Part shown: positions 1-7,462 of the stretch, piece by piece
How the letters are laid out: each line of letters begins with the position of its first letter
Position numbering within the stretch: position 1 is the stretch's first letter
NCBI GenBank assembly: GCA_030446465.1
Contig: JAUJNI010000001.1
Location: 819,240-870,507, forward strand
DNA from: Actinomycetota bacterium
GTDB lineage: Bacteria > Actinomycetota > CADDZG01 > WHSQ01
Direction: 5' to 3'
DNA length: 51,268 nucleotides
Notes under the pieces: generated by a model
Told to the model about the DNA's origin: nothing
The model's input: the letters and a program-made list of their open reading frames with translations, nothing else
The model's database searches: none
Made by a program: the position numbers and the translations under genes

Positions 1-86
1 TCGTACTCGTTGACGACGGGTCGGAAACGCTGGCGGAGTATGAAGCGGTCGTGCTTGTTCGGGTCAACCGGGGGCGGAGTAGTCAT
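1..86 (-). CDS. N-terminal fragment of a protein running off the window edge, possibly LURP-one/scramblase-like
   Basis: An open frame starts at an ATG (complement of 84-86) and runs out of the window after 28 codons. The peptide begins MTTPPPVDPNKHDRF and continues ILRQRFRPVVNEYE. A basic, aromatic start of the type RFxLRQRxRPxVNxYE is what I recall from actinobacterial LURP-one-related/scramblase-like proteins. Only this short stretch is visible, so the family call is a guess from the N-terminal motif. The 125 bases between it and the next gene hold nothing I recognise. Confidence 0.4.
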   Translation of the reverse strand, partial: MTTPPPVDPNKHDRFILRQRFRPVVNEY

Positions 87-211
87 CAGCCGCTAGCCTA
101 ACGGGAATAGGGTCGCAGATCTACGCAAGTTTGTAGCCTCCAACTCATCGCGCACGATTCGCTCCTGTAGAAGGGCGGGTAGAGGCGTTCTTCGTCCAGC
201 GCGATTCAACG

Positions 212-658
212 TCAGACCACTCCCTTCCCACCACCCCGTGGGCGGTCACCCGTTGCGCGAAGTGCTATCCAGCGCGCGAGGAAAGGGGCAGCAGGTGCTG
301 CGGCGGTGAGGGGGACGAACAGACTGGACTGAAGCTCGGTCCCCGATGAAACGACGCCAATGAGGAAAAGGATCCCCAAGAGAATGGAAAGAACGACGGC
401 GGTGGATGTTGGTGCCGGCAATTCTCGGCGTTGCAGAACCCCACGTGTGCCCAGTGCGGCCCCCAGGATCGTGGCGCAAGCGGCAAGGGTGGAGATGCCT
501 ATGAACACAGCGTCGCTCGCGTCGGAAAAGGCTAGGAATCCCAAAAGCACCAAGCAACCTCCACCGATGGGTATTCCAAGAAGGGCGGCTCCGAGCAGAG
601 CTCCTAAGAATGTCGCTAGATATCCTTGCCCTTCGGTCCGATTGGTCGCTGTCCTCAT
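212..658 (-). CDS. small integral membrane protein, unknown function
   Basis: A 148-residue protein with about four hydrophobic segments, roughly residues 13-42, 48-70, 85-105 and 112-132, and a short basic C-terminus ending GKGVV. No catalytic motif is visible and I do not recognise the family. The ATG start has no clear ribosome binding site, so it may be leaderless or start elsewhere. The gene stands alone, upstream of a pseudogene on the same strand. The coding call rests on length and coherent membrane topology; overlapping frames on both strands look like shadows. Confidence 0.6.
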   Translation of the reverse strand: MRTATNRTEGQGYLATFLGALLGAALLGIPIGGGCLVLLGFLAFSDASDAVFIGISTLAACATILGAALGTRGVLQRRELPAPTSTAVVLSILLGILFLIGVVSSGTELQSSLFVPLTAAAPAAPFLARWIALRATGDRPRGGGKGVV

Positions 659-811
659 GTAAGGAGCTTAGGGGTAGGTGCCGGGCGACACCGGGTCCGC
701 CGATGGCGAGCGCGAGAAAGCCTGAAGCGAGCTTACGAGCACCAATAGCTCAGCCCAAGGAGGCGCTCTCAGCCGGTCACGACGGTGACCCGCAGGCAGT
801 GAATCGGACGA

Positions 812-1315
812 TCAGCTTGCGGCGAAGGGCTCCCGCAGGCCAGTGTCGAGATCACGGGGGAATGTCCGAGCTCGCGCCACGCCTTGTCGTCACTGGCCCA
901 ATAGGTCACGTCGTCCGCCGCGCCGATCGCCTCCTTGAGATTGACCGGCGTGCCGAGGAGCCGGTTGAGGACGCCGCCAAACGGCACCAGAAGTTGAACC
1001 CTGTGTTCGGGAACATTAGGGACTTCATGCGTCCGGCCCGCACCTGCTTGATCAGGTTGGCGACCTCTGAGGTGTCCCCCGGCCCATAGACGCCGCCCGG
1101 CTGAACGACGACGATCGGCGCACCGCGCTCGACCCGCTCGAGCGCGACCTGATGTGCCAGATGCTTCGTGTCCTCGTAGTAGGAGAGAAACTCATCTTCG
1201 GCGGGCGTGAACCCCTCGTTCACGACCTCGCCACGCGTGTTGCCGAAGATCCCGACGGTCGAGACGTAAACGATTTCTTTACGCAGGCCTCGATCGCCGC
1301 GTCGAGAACTTGGCC
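812..1315 (-). pseudogene. decayed NAD-dependent epimerase/dehydratase (extended SDR)
   Basis: Remnants of an extended-SDR epimerase lie in at least three frames. In order they read VLDAAIEACVK, then KEIVYVSTVGIFGN through ERGAPIVVVQPGGVYGPGD to PNTGFNF, then VLNRLLGTPVNLKEAI through VTYWASDDKAWRELGHSP, then RDLDTGLREPFAAS and a stop. The N-terminal Rossmann GxxGxxG region is absent. A block of about 60 residues normally found between the TGFNF motif and the substrate-binding C-terminal part also seems missing. The shifts lie near short homopolymers (an AAA run near 1280, a CCCCC run near 860), but the missing blocks argue for real decay. The fragment begins immediately after the stop codon of the next gene, which suggests an old deletion junction. 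Confidence 0.75.
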
Positions 1316-1681
1316 TCAGTGGCCGGCCCGCAGCCACGCGACGATCCAACCGATCTCCGAGGCAAGATCCTGTACGTAGGTCTTGCGCATCTCTCCTTTA
1401 GGGATGTAGGTCAGATCAATCGCGAGCAACGTTAGGGCTGTCGCAATGCCGAGCCGACGGGCAACCGCCAGAGATTCTTCAGAATCATCCGCGGTCAGTT
1501 GGACATAGCCGACCGAGAGGAGGAGACCACCGACGGTCTTCTGGAGATAGATGTCTCTCTTGTTGCCATAGATGAATTCGAAGCTACGCAGGCTGACTAT
1601 CGGCCATGCCCCCCCGATGACGTTGAAGAGGCCCTGCGCTCGAGCGAGGTCTCTCAGATTTCTTGTTTGCTTACGTCGCAC
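1316..1681 (-). CDS. small membrane protein of the ARAQGxFNVxGGxWP type, unknown function
   Basis: A 121-residue protein starting at GTG with a strong AGGAGGAG site 2-4 bases upstream. Residues 12-30 read RAQGLFNVIGGAWPIVSLR, followed by SFEFIYGNKRD and a hydrophobic stretch (VGGLLLSVGYVQL). A second membrane segment (IATALTLLAIDLTYI) follows. I recall uncharacterised bacterial membrane proteins with this ARAQG...WP...RSFE pattern but know no function. It is directly followed by the epimerase remnant, so its last residues may lie at a deletion junction. Confidence 0.65.
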   Translation of the reverse strand: MRRKQTRNLRDLARAQGLFNVIGGAWPIVSLRSFEFIYGNKRDIYLQKTVGGLLLSVGYVQLTADDSEESLAVARRLGIATALTLLAIDLTYIPKGEMRKTYVQDLASEIGWIVAWLRAGH

Positions 1682-1779
1682 AGCTCCTCCTAGGCCATTG
1701 GTTGAGTGAGCCGATGCTATGTCCTCGCGCGACCAGAGCCGTCGGTCTGGTCGAGTCCGCGCTGAGCGGCTGAAGGCTG

Positions 1780-2316
1780 TTACTTAGCGTTGGGTCGCAC
1801 TACAGCGCGGCTTCCGCGTGTCCGTTGTTCACGGGAGACCTCGTCGAGCTGCAGCGCCTGGTGTGGGATGTTCCGCTGCTCCAGCGCCGTGCGGAGCGCC
1901 TGGGCCGCTTTGGTGTCACGCCTGCTGAATCGAAAGATCGTTGTCGTGCGTTGTCTTTCGGCTGAGGCGTTGCCCCACTTGAACCATAGGAAGCGATGCG
2001 CCGGCTGGTGTTCCCGGCGGGCCATCGGAGGATGACTCAGCACCACGGCATAGCAGTTGTACTGCGTTCCGTCCGCCCACCGGCTCACTTCTTCCAGGGC
2101 AATCTCGTGGTGCCGACTGTCGGGATCCCCCCAGTTCGCGAACAGGAGCCTTCGTGGGCTGAGAAGGAGGAAGGTCCACCCGCCGCCTGAGCCGATGTCC
2201 GATTTCAGTTCGCCTAGCTCTTCTGCGGTTCCTACTGCAAGCGCCGGTTCATCAGCGGCGAGCAGGCTCCGCAAGCGCGCCTCACATTTGTTCTTCATGC
2301 GTGAGCCCGGGTTCAT
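1780..2316 (-). CDS. hypothetical soluble protein
   Basis: A soluble protein of up to 178 residues that I cannot assign. The central part has alternating strands typical of a PH-like or bacterial DUF fold (TFLLLSPRRLLFANWGD, then CYAVVLSHPP and FLWFKWGN). The C-terminal third is helical and charged. Two ATGs, at 2316 and at 2298, are possible starts and neither has a good ribosome binding site. It stands in a run of small minus-strand genes. Coding is supported by length and composition only. Confidence 0.5.
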   Translation of the reverse strand: MNPGSRMKNKCEARLRSLLAADEPALAVGTAEELGELKSDIGSGGGWTFLLLSPRRLLFANWGDPDSRHHEIALEEVSRWADGTQYNCYAVVLSHPPMARREHQPAHRFLWFKWGNASAERQRTTTIFRFSRRDTKAAQALRTALEQRNIPHQALQLDEVSREQRTRGSRAVVRPNAK

Positions 2317-2334
2317 GGAGCGGGCGTCGGGTCA

Positions 2335-2805
2335 CTACGCAGCTCGAGTGCGTCCCATGTGGCCCCGACGGCGGAGCTCGAAGACGCCGGCGAGGCCGAG
2401 CGCCAGCGCACCAGCTATCTCGACCAGCACGACCGTCCAGGACAGCGCCGTCACTCCGGTGTTTCGGGCCCCGGGGAACGCATCGCTGAATGCGCTCCAA
2501 TGCGGCAGCAGATGCACGGCCGCGACGCCGAACGCAATGGAGATGCCGGTGACGGCAGCCATCAGCGGTGCCAGGCGATGTCGTGACAGAACAAGCGCAA
2601 TCACGACCAGGCCCACGGCGGTCGACAGGTAACCAGCGGCTTGCACCTGAGGCGTCAAGACATCGGTGCCTCGACGCAGGTGATCGGCGAGGTGCAGCGC
2701 CAGCCCTGCGGCGTAGAGCAGGGCGCCGTACCTGAGAAACTGCTCACCCCGGGACGTGGAGCCCTCGCCCAGCGAACCCGAGCGCTTCTTGCTGTGGTCA
2801 CCCAT
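2335..2805 (-). CDS. four-helix integral membrane protein, unknown function
   Basis: A 156-residue protein starting at the ATG of MGDHSKKRSGS, chosen because GGAAGGTG lies 6 bases upstream; the longer reading to 2892 lacks a site. Four hydrophobic segments are visible: YGALLYAAGLALHLADHL, the segment ending TAVGLVVIALVLS, LMAAVTGISIAFGVAAVHLL and ALSWTVVLVEIAGALALGLAG. The loops hold scattered His and Asp residues (HLADHLRRG, HLLPHWSAF). Membrane proteins of this type are common in actinomycetes, but I know no function. Confidence 0.65.
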   Translation of the reverse strand: MGDHSKKRSGSLGEGSTSRGEQFLRYGALLYAAGLALHLADHLRRGTDVLTPQVQAAGYLSTAVGLVVIALVLSRHRLAPLMAAVTGISIAFGVAAVHLLPHWSAFSDAFPGARNTGVTALSWTVVLVEIAGALALGLAGVFELRRRGHMGRTRAA

Positions 2806-3005
2806 CTCGTTCACCTTCCATCGACGGATCGCCCTAGCCACCGGATAGATCGCTTGTGCGTCCTTGTCGCCATTGTCCTTGGCTAAAGACACTAGCGTTT
2901 CCAGCCGGGCCGAATGCCCTTGGCCAGGCAGACAAGATCATTGCTACCGTGCAACCCGCAAGCGCTTATCTGGATGTCTTCCGTGGAAGGGGAAGCCGCA
3001 CATCC

Positions 3006-4076
3006 GTGGCTGAGGATCCGTACGCATTGAAAGAGGGCAGGGTTGCAGGCGACCTCCATAAGGTACTGCGCGCGCATGCCGGTGACTACGCGGGTGTGGC
3101 GTTGAGCAACATCGTGCGGGAGTTCCCATCGGATGTGCGGCATCTGATGCGTGAACCCGGTGATGTGCCACTCAGGCCGAAAAGGCGGACGCCCGCCTTC
3201 TACGGCAGCTTTGACTGGCACTCATGTGTTGAGATGCACTGGCTTCTGGTGCGTTTGCTGCGTGTCGTCGGCGACGTCGTGCCTCAGGACGACATCCGGA
3301 GGGGCCTCGATGAACACTTCACGCCCGCAGCATTGGAGGCCGAGGCACGGTTTATCGCCCATCCCGACAACCGCAACCGGGAACGACCCTACGGTTGGGG
3401 ATGGGCATTGCTGCTTGCTCACGAGCTCGCAGAGTGGGATGACTCCGACTCCTCCCGCTGGGCCGCTAACTTCTCGCCCTTGGCGGATGCAGTGACCCGG
3501 AACTTCCTTGACTGGCTTCCCAAAGCCACCTATCCGGTGCGTCATGGCGTGCATCCCAACAGCGCGTTCGGTCTCTCGCTTGCCCTGCCCTATGCCGGCG
3601 GGCGAGCAGACGCAGGCTCCCCTGAGCTGCTTGATGCCATCACCGCCGCGGCTCACCGGTGGTACGACGAGGACACCGACTACCCGGCCGGCTGGGAGCC
3701 TTCAGGGTCGGACTTTCTGTCACCGGCGCTGGTGGAGGCCGAGTTGATGGCACGGCTGCTGCCCTCGGGTGAATTCCTCCGGTGGCTGGATGCCTTCCTG
3801 CCGGGCATCGCCGAGGGGGAGCCGTCCGCGTTATTTACGCCCGCGGTCGTGTCGGATTCGAGCGACGGCCAGATCGCTCATCTCCATGGTCTCAACGCGA
3901 GCCGTGCTTGGTGCTGGCGCCGACTCGCCGAGGAGCTCCCCGACGATGACCCACGTACCGGGGCCGCTCTGTCCTCAATGTGGAGGCATGCGGATGCCGC
4001 ATTGCCCCACGTCACTGGAGACGATTACATGGTCGAGCACTGGCTCGCCGCCTATGCGGTGCTTCTGTTGAGCTGA
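3006..4076 (+). CDS. DUF2891 family protein
   Basis: This matches the DUF2891 pattern in order: AFYGSFDWHSCVEMHWLLVR, then YGWGWALLLAHEL, YPVRHGVHPNSAFGLSLALP, WEPSGSDFLSPALVEAELM, FLRWLDAFLPG, GLNASRAWCWRRLAEELP and EHWLAAYAVLLLS. The repeated Trp/His motifs resemble an alpha/alpha-barrel of the glycosidase or epimerase kind, but the family's function is unknown to me. I chose the GTG at 3006 (VAEDPYALKEG) because GGGGAAG lies about 10 bases upstream; an open frame extends back to 2856, and a GTG near 3096 is also possible. Length is about 356 residues, near family size. Confidence 0.82.
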   Translation: MAEDPYALKEGRVAGDLHKVLRAHAGDYAGVALSNIVREFPSDVRHLMREPGDVPLRPKRRTPAFYGSFDWHSCVEMHWLLVRLLRVVGDVVPQDDIRRGLDEHFTPAALEAEARFIAHPDNRNRERPYGWGWALLLAHELAEWDDSDSSRWAANFSPLADAVTRNFLDWLPKATYPVRHGVHPNSAFGLSLALPYAGGRADAGSPELLDAITAAAHRWYDEDTDYPAGWEPSGSDFLSPALVEAELMARLLPSGEFLRWLDAFLPGIAEGEPSALFTPAVVSDSSDGQIAHLHGLNASRAWCWRRLAEELPDDDPRTGAALSSMWRHADAALPHVTGDDYMVEHWLAAYAVLLLS

Positions 4077-4134
4077 CGGTCGTGGTCGCCTTCGATCTGA
4101 ACGACCCCCGCGATAATCAAGCCAGGAGCGGGCC

Positions 4135-4183
4135 GTTCTTTCTGAGAAAAACCACACGAGGGGTGGGAATCCTCAGAAAGAAC
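4135..4183 (+). promoter_or_regulatory. long perfect inverted repeat in the leader of the selenoprotein gene
   Basis: GTTCTTTCTGAG (4135-4146) is perfectly complementary to CTCAGAAAGAAC (4172-4183), giving a 12-bp stem with a 25-nt loop. The loop contains a smaller CCAC/GTGG pairing. It starts 58 bases after the DUF2891 stop and ends 25 bases before the next ATG. The 3' arm is followed by purine-rich sequence, not a T run, so it is not a classical intrinsic terminator. It could be a leader structure, a protein-binding palindrome or a processing site. Confidence 0.6.
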
Positions 4184-4208
4184 GAAAGACGCAGTCGAAG
4201 GGAGTTTC

Positions 4209-4760
4209 ATGGCTTGGATCCACGTCATCTCCGAGGAAGCGGCGGGGCCGGAGCTCATGCCCCTCTACAAAGAGATCGTCGACCCCGTGAGTGGGCGCGT
4301 GGACAACATCCTCGCTATTCACTCTCTGCATCCTGAGGGCCTGGACGGCCACTTTTCCCTGTACAAGGCCGTGATGACTGGGACGCCGACACTCCGCAAG
4401 GCCGAGCGCGAGATGATCGCCCTCGTCGTCAGCAAGATCAACGGTTGTCATTACTGAGTGACCCACCACAGGCGCGGTCTGCGCCGCTTGCTCAAAGACG
4501 ACGACCTGGTGGCCCGCATCGAGACCGACTACCGAAGCGCCGGCTTGGACGACCGCCGCTTGGCGATGCTGTCGTATGCAGAGAAGCTCACGAAGTCGCC
4601 GAGCGCCGTGGATAAGGACGATGTCGCCACGCTCAAGAATGCGGGTTTCGGAGATGCCGATGTCTTGGCGATCGCGGAGGTCACCGCCTACTACGCGTAT
4701 GTCAACCGCATCGCCGACGGCCTCGGCGTAGAGGTCGAGCCATGGTTCACGCCCGATTGA
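4209..4760 (+). CDS. AhpD-like (carboxymuconolactone decarboxylase family) probable selenoprotein with in-frame TGA
   Basis: The frame 4209-4760 is interrupted only by TGA at 4455-4457 and encodes 183 residues if read through, with residue 83 as selenocysteine. It matches the peroxidase-related AhpD-like family on both sides of the TGA: AEREMIALVVSKINGCHY, then the TGA, then VTHHRRGLRRLL and later MLSYAEKLTKSPS and VNRIADGLGVEVEPW. In Cys homologues the redox motif reads NGCHYCVxHH, so the TGA sits exactly at the second Cys of CxxC, giving CxxU. AhpD-like selenoproteins are an established prokaryotic family. A GGGAG site lies 6 bases before the ATG. A SECIS-like hairpin follows the TGA. An ordinary nonsense mutation is less likely, because the downstream frame is intact and conserved. 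The selA, selB, selC and selD genes are not in this window. Confidence 0.85.
4455..4494 (+). promoter_or_regulatory. SECIS-like element directing UGA recoding
   Basis: Just 3' of the TGA, GGCGC (4471-4475) and GCGCC (4481-4485) form a 5-bp stem around the loop GGTCT (4476-4480). A lower pairing of TGAG (4455-4458) with CTCA (4491-4494) closes the element. Exactly 18 nt separate the TGA from the loop. From memory, the E. coli fdhF SECIS recognised by SelB has the same GGUCU loop and the same 18-nt spacing. The stem encodes RRGLRR, where Cys homologues usually have a GEAL-type sequence, as expected if RNA structure constrains the protein. Confidence 0.75.
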
Positions 4761-4795
4761 GCCCGCGGCCCCAAAGGCGGCAAGGCCTTGCAGGC

Positions 4796-5563
4796 GTGAA
4801 GGGTGATCCTTATCTCGAGCTGGCTGATGACTTCGTTCGTCATTACGAGACGCTGAGAGGCGTGGTGCGTCACGCTCTCGTGGCGCGCCAGCTGCGTGAG
4901 CACATGCCAGAGCCTCCCGCCGACATTGTCGACGTGGGCGGAGGCGCCGGGCATCAGTCGATCCCTCTGGCCTCGGAGGGCTACCGAGTGGTCATCCTCG
5001 ATCAGTCCGCCGAGATGCTTCGTCGAGCCGAAGAGGAGCTTGCTCGGCACACCCCCGAGATAAGAAGCAGAGTTAGACTGGTCGAGGGGGCCGGCGAGCA
5101 TGCGCCCACAGTCTTGGGTCGACAGAAGTTCGAGGTTGTTCTCTGTCACGGGGTGCTCATGTATCTCGAGGAGCCAGGGCCCATGCTGGCGGCAATGGCA
5201 GGTGTGGCCAGGCCCGGAGCAATATTGTCCGTGCTTGCCAAGAACGCCGCGGCCCTCGCCTTGCGTCCCGCGCTGAGGGGGCGCTTCGATGACGCCGTTG
5301 CTTCTTTCGACACGGACCGGGATGTGGGCGGGCTTGGCGTCGTCACTCGTGGCGACACCGTCGAAAGTCTCGCCGAGATACTCGAGGGACTGTCCGTCGA
5401 CCTGGTGGATTGGTACGGCGTGCGCGTGCTGACCGATCACCGTTTCGACGAGCGACCGGGTCCGGATCTCGCAGCCGTTCTCGCAGCGGAGTGGGAGGCG
5501 AGTCGCCGTGATCCCTACCGCTCGGTCGGTCGCCTGATACACGTCATCGGCCGGATGAGATAA
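4796..5563 (+). CDS. class I SAM-dependent methyltransferase
   Basis: A protein of 255 residues. Motif I is ADIVDVGGGAGHQSIPLA, followed by the acidic loop VVILDQSAEML, a motif-IV region FEVVLCHGVLMYLEEPG and the post-motif GAILSVLAKNAAALAL. The Asp ending the second strand fits SAM ribose binding. Overall it resembles the SmtA/CmoM-type group, but the substrate cannot be told. I chose the GTG at 4796 (VKGDPYLELADDF); an ATG at 4742 would overlap the selenoprotein gene. The gap to that gene is 35 bases, so co-transcription is plausible. Confidence 0.8.
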   Translation: MKGDPYLELADDFVRHYETLRGVVRHALVARQLREHMPEPPADIVDVGGGAGHQSIPLASEGYRVVILDQSAEMLRRAEEELARHTPEIRSRVRLVEGAGEHAPTVLGRQKFEVVLCHGVLMYLEEPGPMLAAMAGVARPGAILSVLAKNAAALALRPALRGRFDDAVASFDTDRDVGGLGVVTRGDTVESLAEILEGLSVDLVDWYGVRVLTDHRFDERPGPDLAAVLAAEWEASRRDPYRSVGRLIHVIGRMR

Positions 5564-5693
5564 GCCGTACAGCGAGTCGAGCATCCACGCGTTACACATG
5601 CCGCAGGGAGCCACCGTAGCTTTGCCTCGGCCGCGTGGCCGGTAGCATCATCCGCACTCCCAAGTCGTCGATCTCTCACTTCAATGGAGATGC

Positions 5694-6686
5694 ATGAAGA
5701 GCACACATCGGGCCGCGGAACCTGTCGATGAAGCAGGCCCCGGTCCCCAGAACGAGTCGAACGATCGAGCGTTGGTTGAGGCGAGAGGTCTGACCAAGCG
5801 GTTCGGTGAGTTTGTCGCGGTCGACGCAATCAACTTCAGCATTCGCCGGGGGGAGGCGTTCGGCTTCCTCGGCCCCAACGGCGCAGGCAAGACCTCGACG
5901 ATGCGAATGATCGCCGCGGTCTCGCCCGTAACAGAGGGTCGGCTCGAGGTCTTCGGGACCGACCCGGCCACTCATGGGGCGGAGATCCGCGCTCGGCTGG
6001 GCGTGGTCCCGCAGTCCGACACGCTCGACACCGAGCTCACCGTCTTCGAGAACGTGTACATCTACGGGCGCTATTTCGGTCTTCCGGGGGAAGTGCTACG
6101 CCCCCGTATCTCTGAGTTGCTCGAGTTCGTCCAGCTCGCGGAGCGGGGCGACAGCAAGGTCGAGCCGTTGTCTGGTGGAATGAAGCGGCGCCTCACGATC
6201 GCGCGCGCCCTGGTCAACGAGCCGGACCTGTTGGTGCTGGACGAGCCAACCACCGGGCTCGACCCTCAGGCTCGCCATGCTCTGTGGGACCGTCTCTACA
6301 GGCTCAAGCAACGGGGTGTGACACTCATCATCACCACCCACTACATGGACGAGGCAGAGCAACTCTGTGATCGCCTCGTTGTGATGGATCAAGCAAAGAT
6401 CGTCGCCGAGGGCTCACCCACGGACCTCATAGCTCGCTACTCGACCCGCGAGGTTGTCGAGCTGCGGTTCCCCGTTGGGGTTCAGGAGAGGATCGGCGAC
6501 CGGCTCGACGGTCTGGCAACGCGCTCGGAAGTGCTGCCCGATCGTGTCCTGCTCTACACCGATGACGGTGACCGCACGACGGCCGAGATCACACGGCGCG
6601 AGCTCGCGCCCGAATCCACGGTGGTCCGTCGCAGCACGCTCGAGGACGTCTTTCTTCGTCTCACCGGACGGACCTTGGTCGACTGA
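5694..6686 (+). CDS. ABC-2 exporter ATP-binding protein, DrrA-like
   Basis: An ATPase of 330 residues. Walker A is GFLGPNGAGKTSTMRM, the Q-loop is VPQSDTLD, the signature LSGGMKRRLTIARAL, Walker B LLVLDEPTTGLDP and the switch TTHYMDEAEQL. After about residue 235 there is the C-terminal extension typical of DrrA/NodI-like ATPases (EVVELRFPVG to LEDVFLRLTGRTLVD). It forms an operon with two permeases: the stop codon overlaps the next ATG. ATPases of this group drive export of drugs, lipids or polysaccharides; the substrate is not deducible. Start at ATG 5694, with GGAG about 6 bases upstream. Confidence 0.93.
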   Translation: MKSTHRAAEPVDEAGPGPQNESNDRALVEARGLTKRFGEFVAVDAINFSIRRGEAFGFLGPNGAGKTSTMRMIAAVSPVTEGRLEVFGTDPATHGAEIRARLGVVPQSDTLDTELTVFENVYIYGRYFGLPGEVLRPRISELLEFVQLAERGDSKVEPLSGGMKRRLTIARALVNEPDLLVLDEPTTGLDPQARHALWDRLYRLKQRGVTLIITTHYMDEAEQLCDRLVVMDQAKIVAEGSPTDLIARYSTREVVELRFPVGVQERIGDRLDGLATRSEVLPDRVLLYTDDGDRTTAEITRRELAPESTVVRRSTLEDVFLRLTGRTLVD

Positions 6687-7462
6687 TGCTTCCCGTCCCC
6701 CTACGAGTCGTCGAGGCCAACGCCAGGACCTACCGCCGCACCTGGAAGGGAAGCGTCGTGACCACCTTCCTCAGTCCGGTGCTGTTTCTCGCCGCCATGG
6801 GACTGGGCCTCGGCTCCCTGGTCGATCGAGAGACCGGCGCTCGGGCGCTGGAGGGACTCGCGTACATCTCCTTTTTGGCCCCCGGGCTTCTCGCCGCGAC
6901 CACCATGCAGACCGGGGCTTCTGAGTCGTCATGGCCGGTCATGGCCGGGATCAAGTGGATCAAGACCTTCGACGCCGCCCTCGCCACGCCGGTTGGGGTT
7001 CCGGATCTCGTCGCCGGCCATCTCGTCTGGGTGGCGGTGCGTCTCCTCATGACCTCGGTGGTGTTGGTGGTGGTCATAGCATCCTTCGGAGCGGTTTCCC
7101 TAGCGGACGCGTTGCTCGCCGTTCCGGCTGCGGTGCTGACGGGCATGGCTTTTGCTGCGCCGGTCACCGCCTACACGGCTTCTACGGAGCAGGAGACGAG
7201 GCTGAGCAGCCTCTTTCGTTTCGCAATCATTCCGATGTTCTTGTTCTCGGGGACGTTCTTTCCGGCATCGCAGCTGCCGGACTGGCTCGAGTCGGTCGCG
7301 TATGCCACGCCGTTGTGGCACGGAGTGGAGCTGTGTCGAGGAGCGGCGCTCGGGACGGACGCCACCCTGCCGGTCGCCGCCCACGCGAGCTACCTTCTCG
7401 CCTGGGTTGCCGTTGGTTGGTCCCTGTCCGTGCGTAGTCTGCGCCGAAGGCTTCTGCCATGA
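6686..7462 (+). CDS. ABC-2 type transporter permease (first of two)
   Basis: A membrane protein of 258 residues with six predicted helices. An amphipathic N-terminus (RVVEANARTYRRTWKGSV) precedes the first helix. The C-terminal part carries the ABC-2 signature region FRFAIIPMFLFSGTFFPASQLP followed by YATPLWHGVELCRG. This is the DrrB/NodJ-like organisation. The ATG shares its A with the TGA of the ATPase gene, so translation is coupled. It probably pairs with the next gene product as a heterodimeric channel. Confidence 0.9.
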   Translation: MLPVPLRVVEANARTYRRTWKGSVVTTFLSPVLFLAAMGLGLGSLVDRETGARALEGLAYISFLAPGLLAATTMQTGASESSWPVMAGIKWIKTFDAALATPVGVPDLVAGHLVWVAVRLLMTSVVLVVVIASFGAVSLADALLAVPAAVLTGMAFAAPVTAYTASTEQETRLSSLFRFAIIPMFLFSGTFFPASQLPDWLESVAYATPLWHGVELCRGAALGTDATLPVAAHASYLLAWVAVGWSLSVRSLRRRLLP

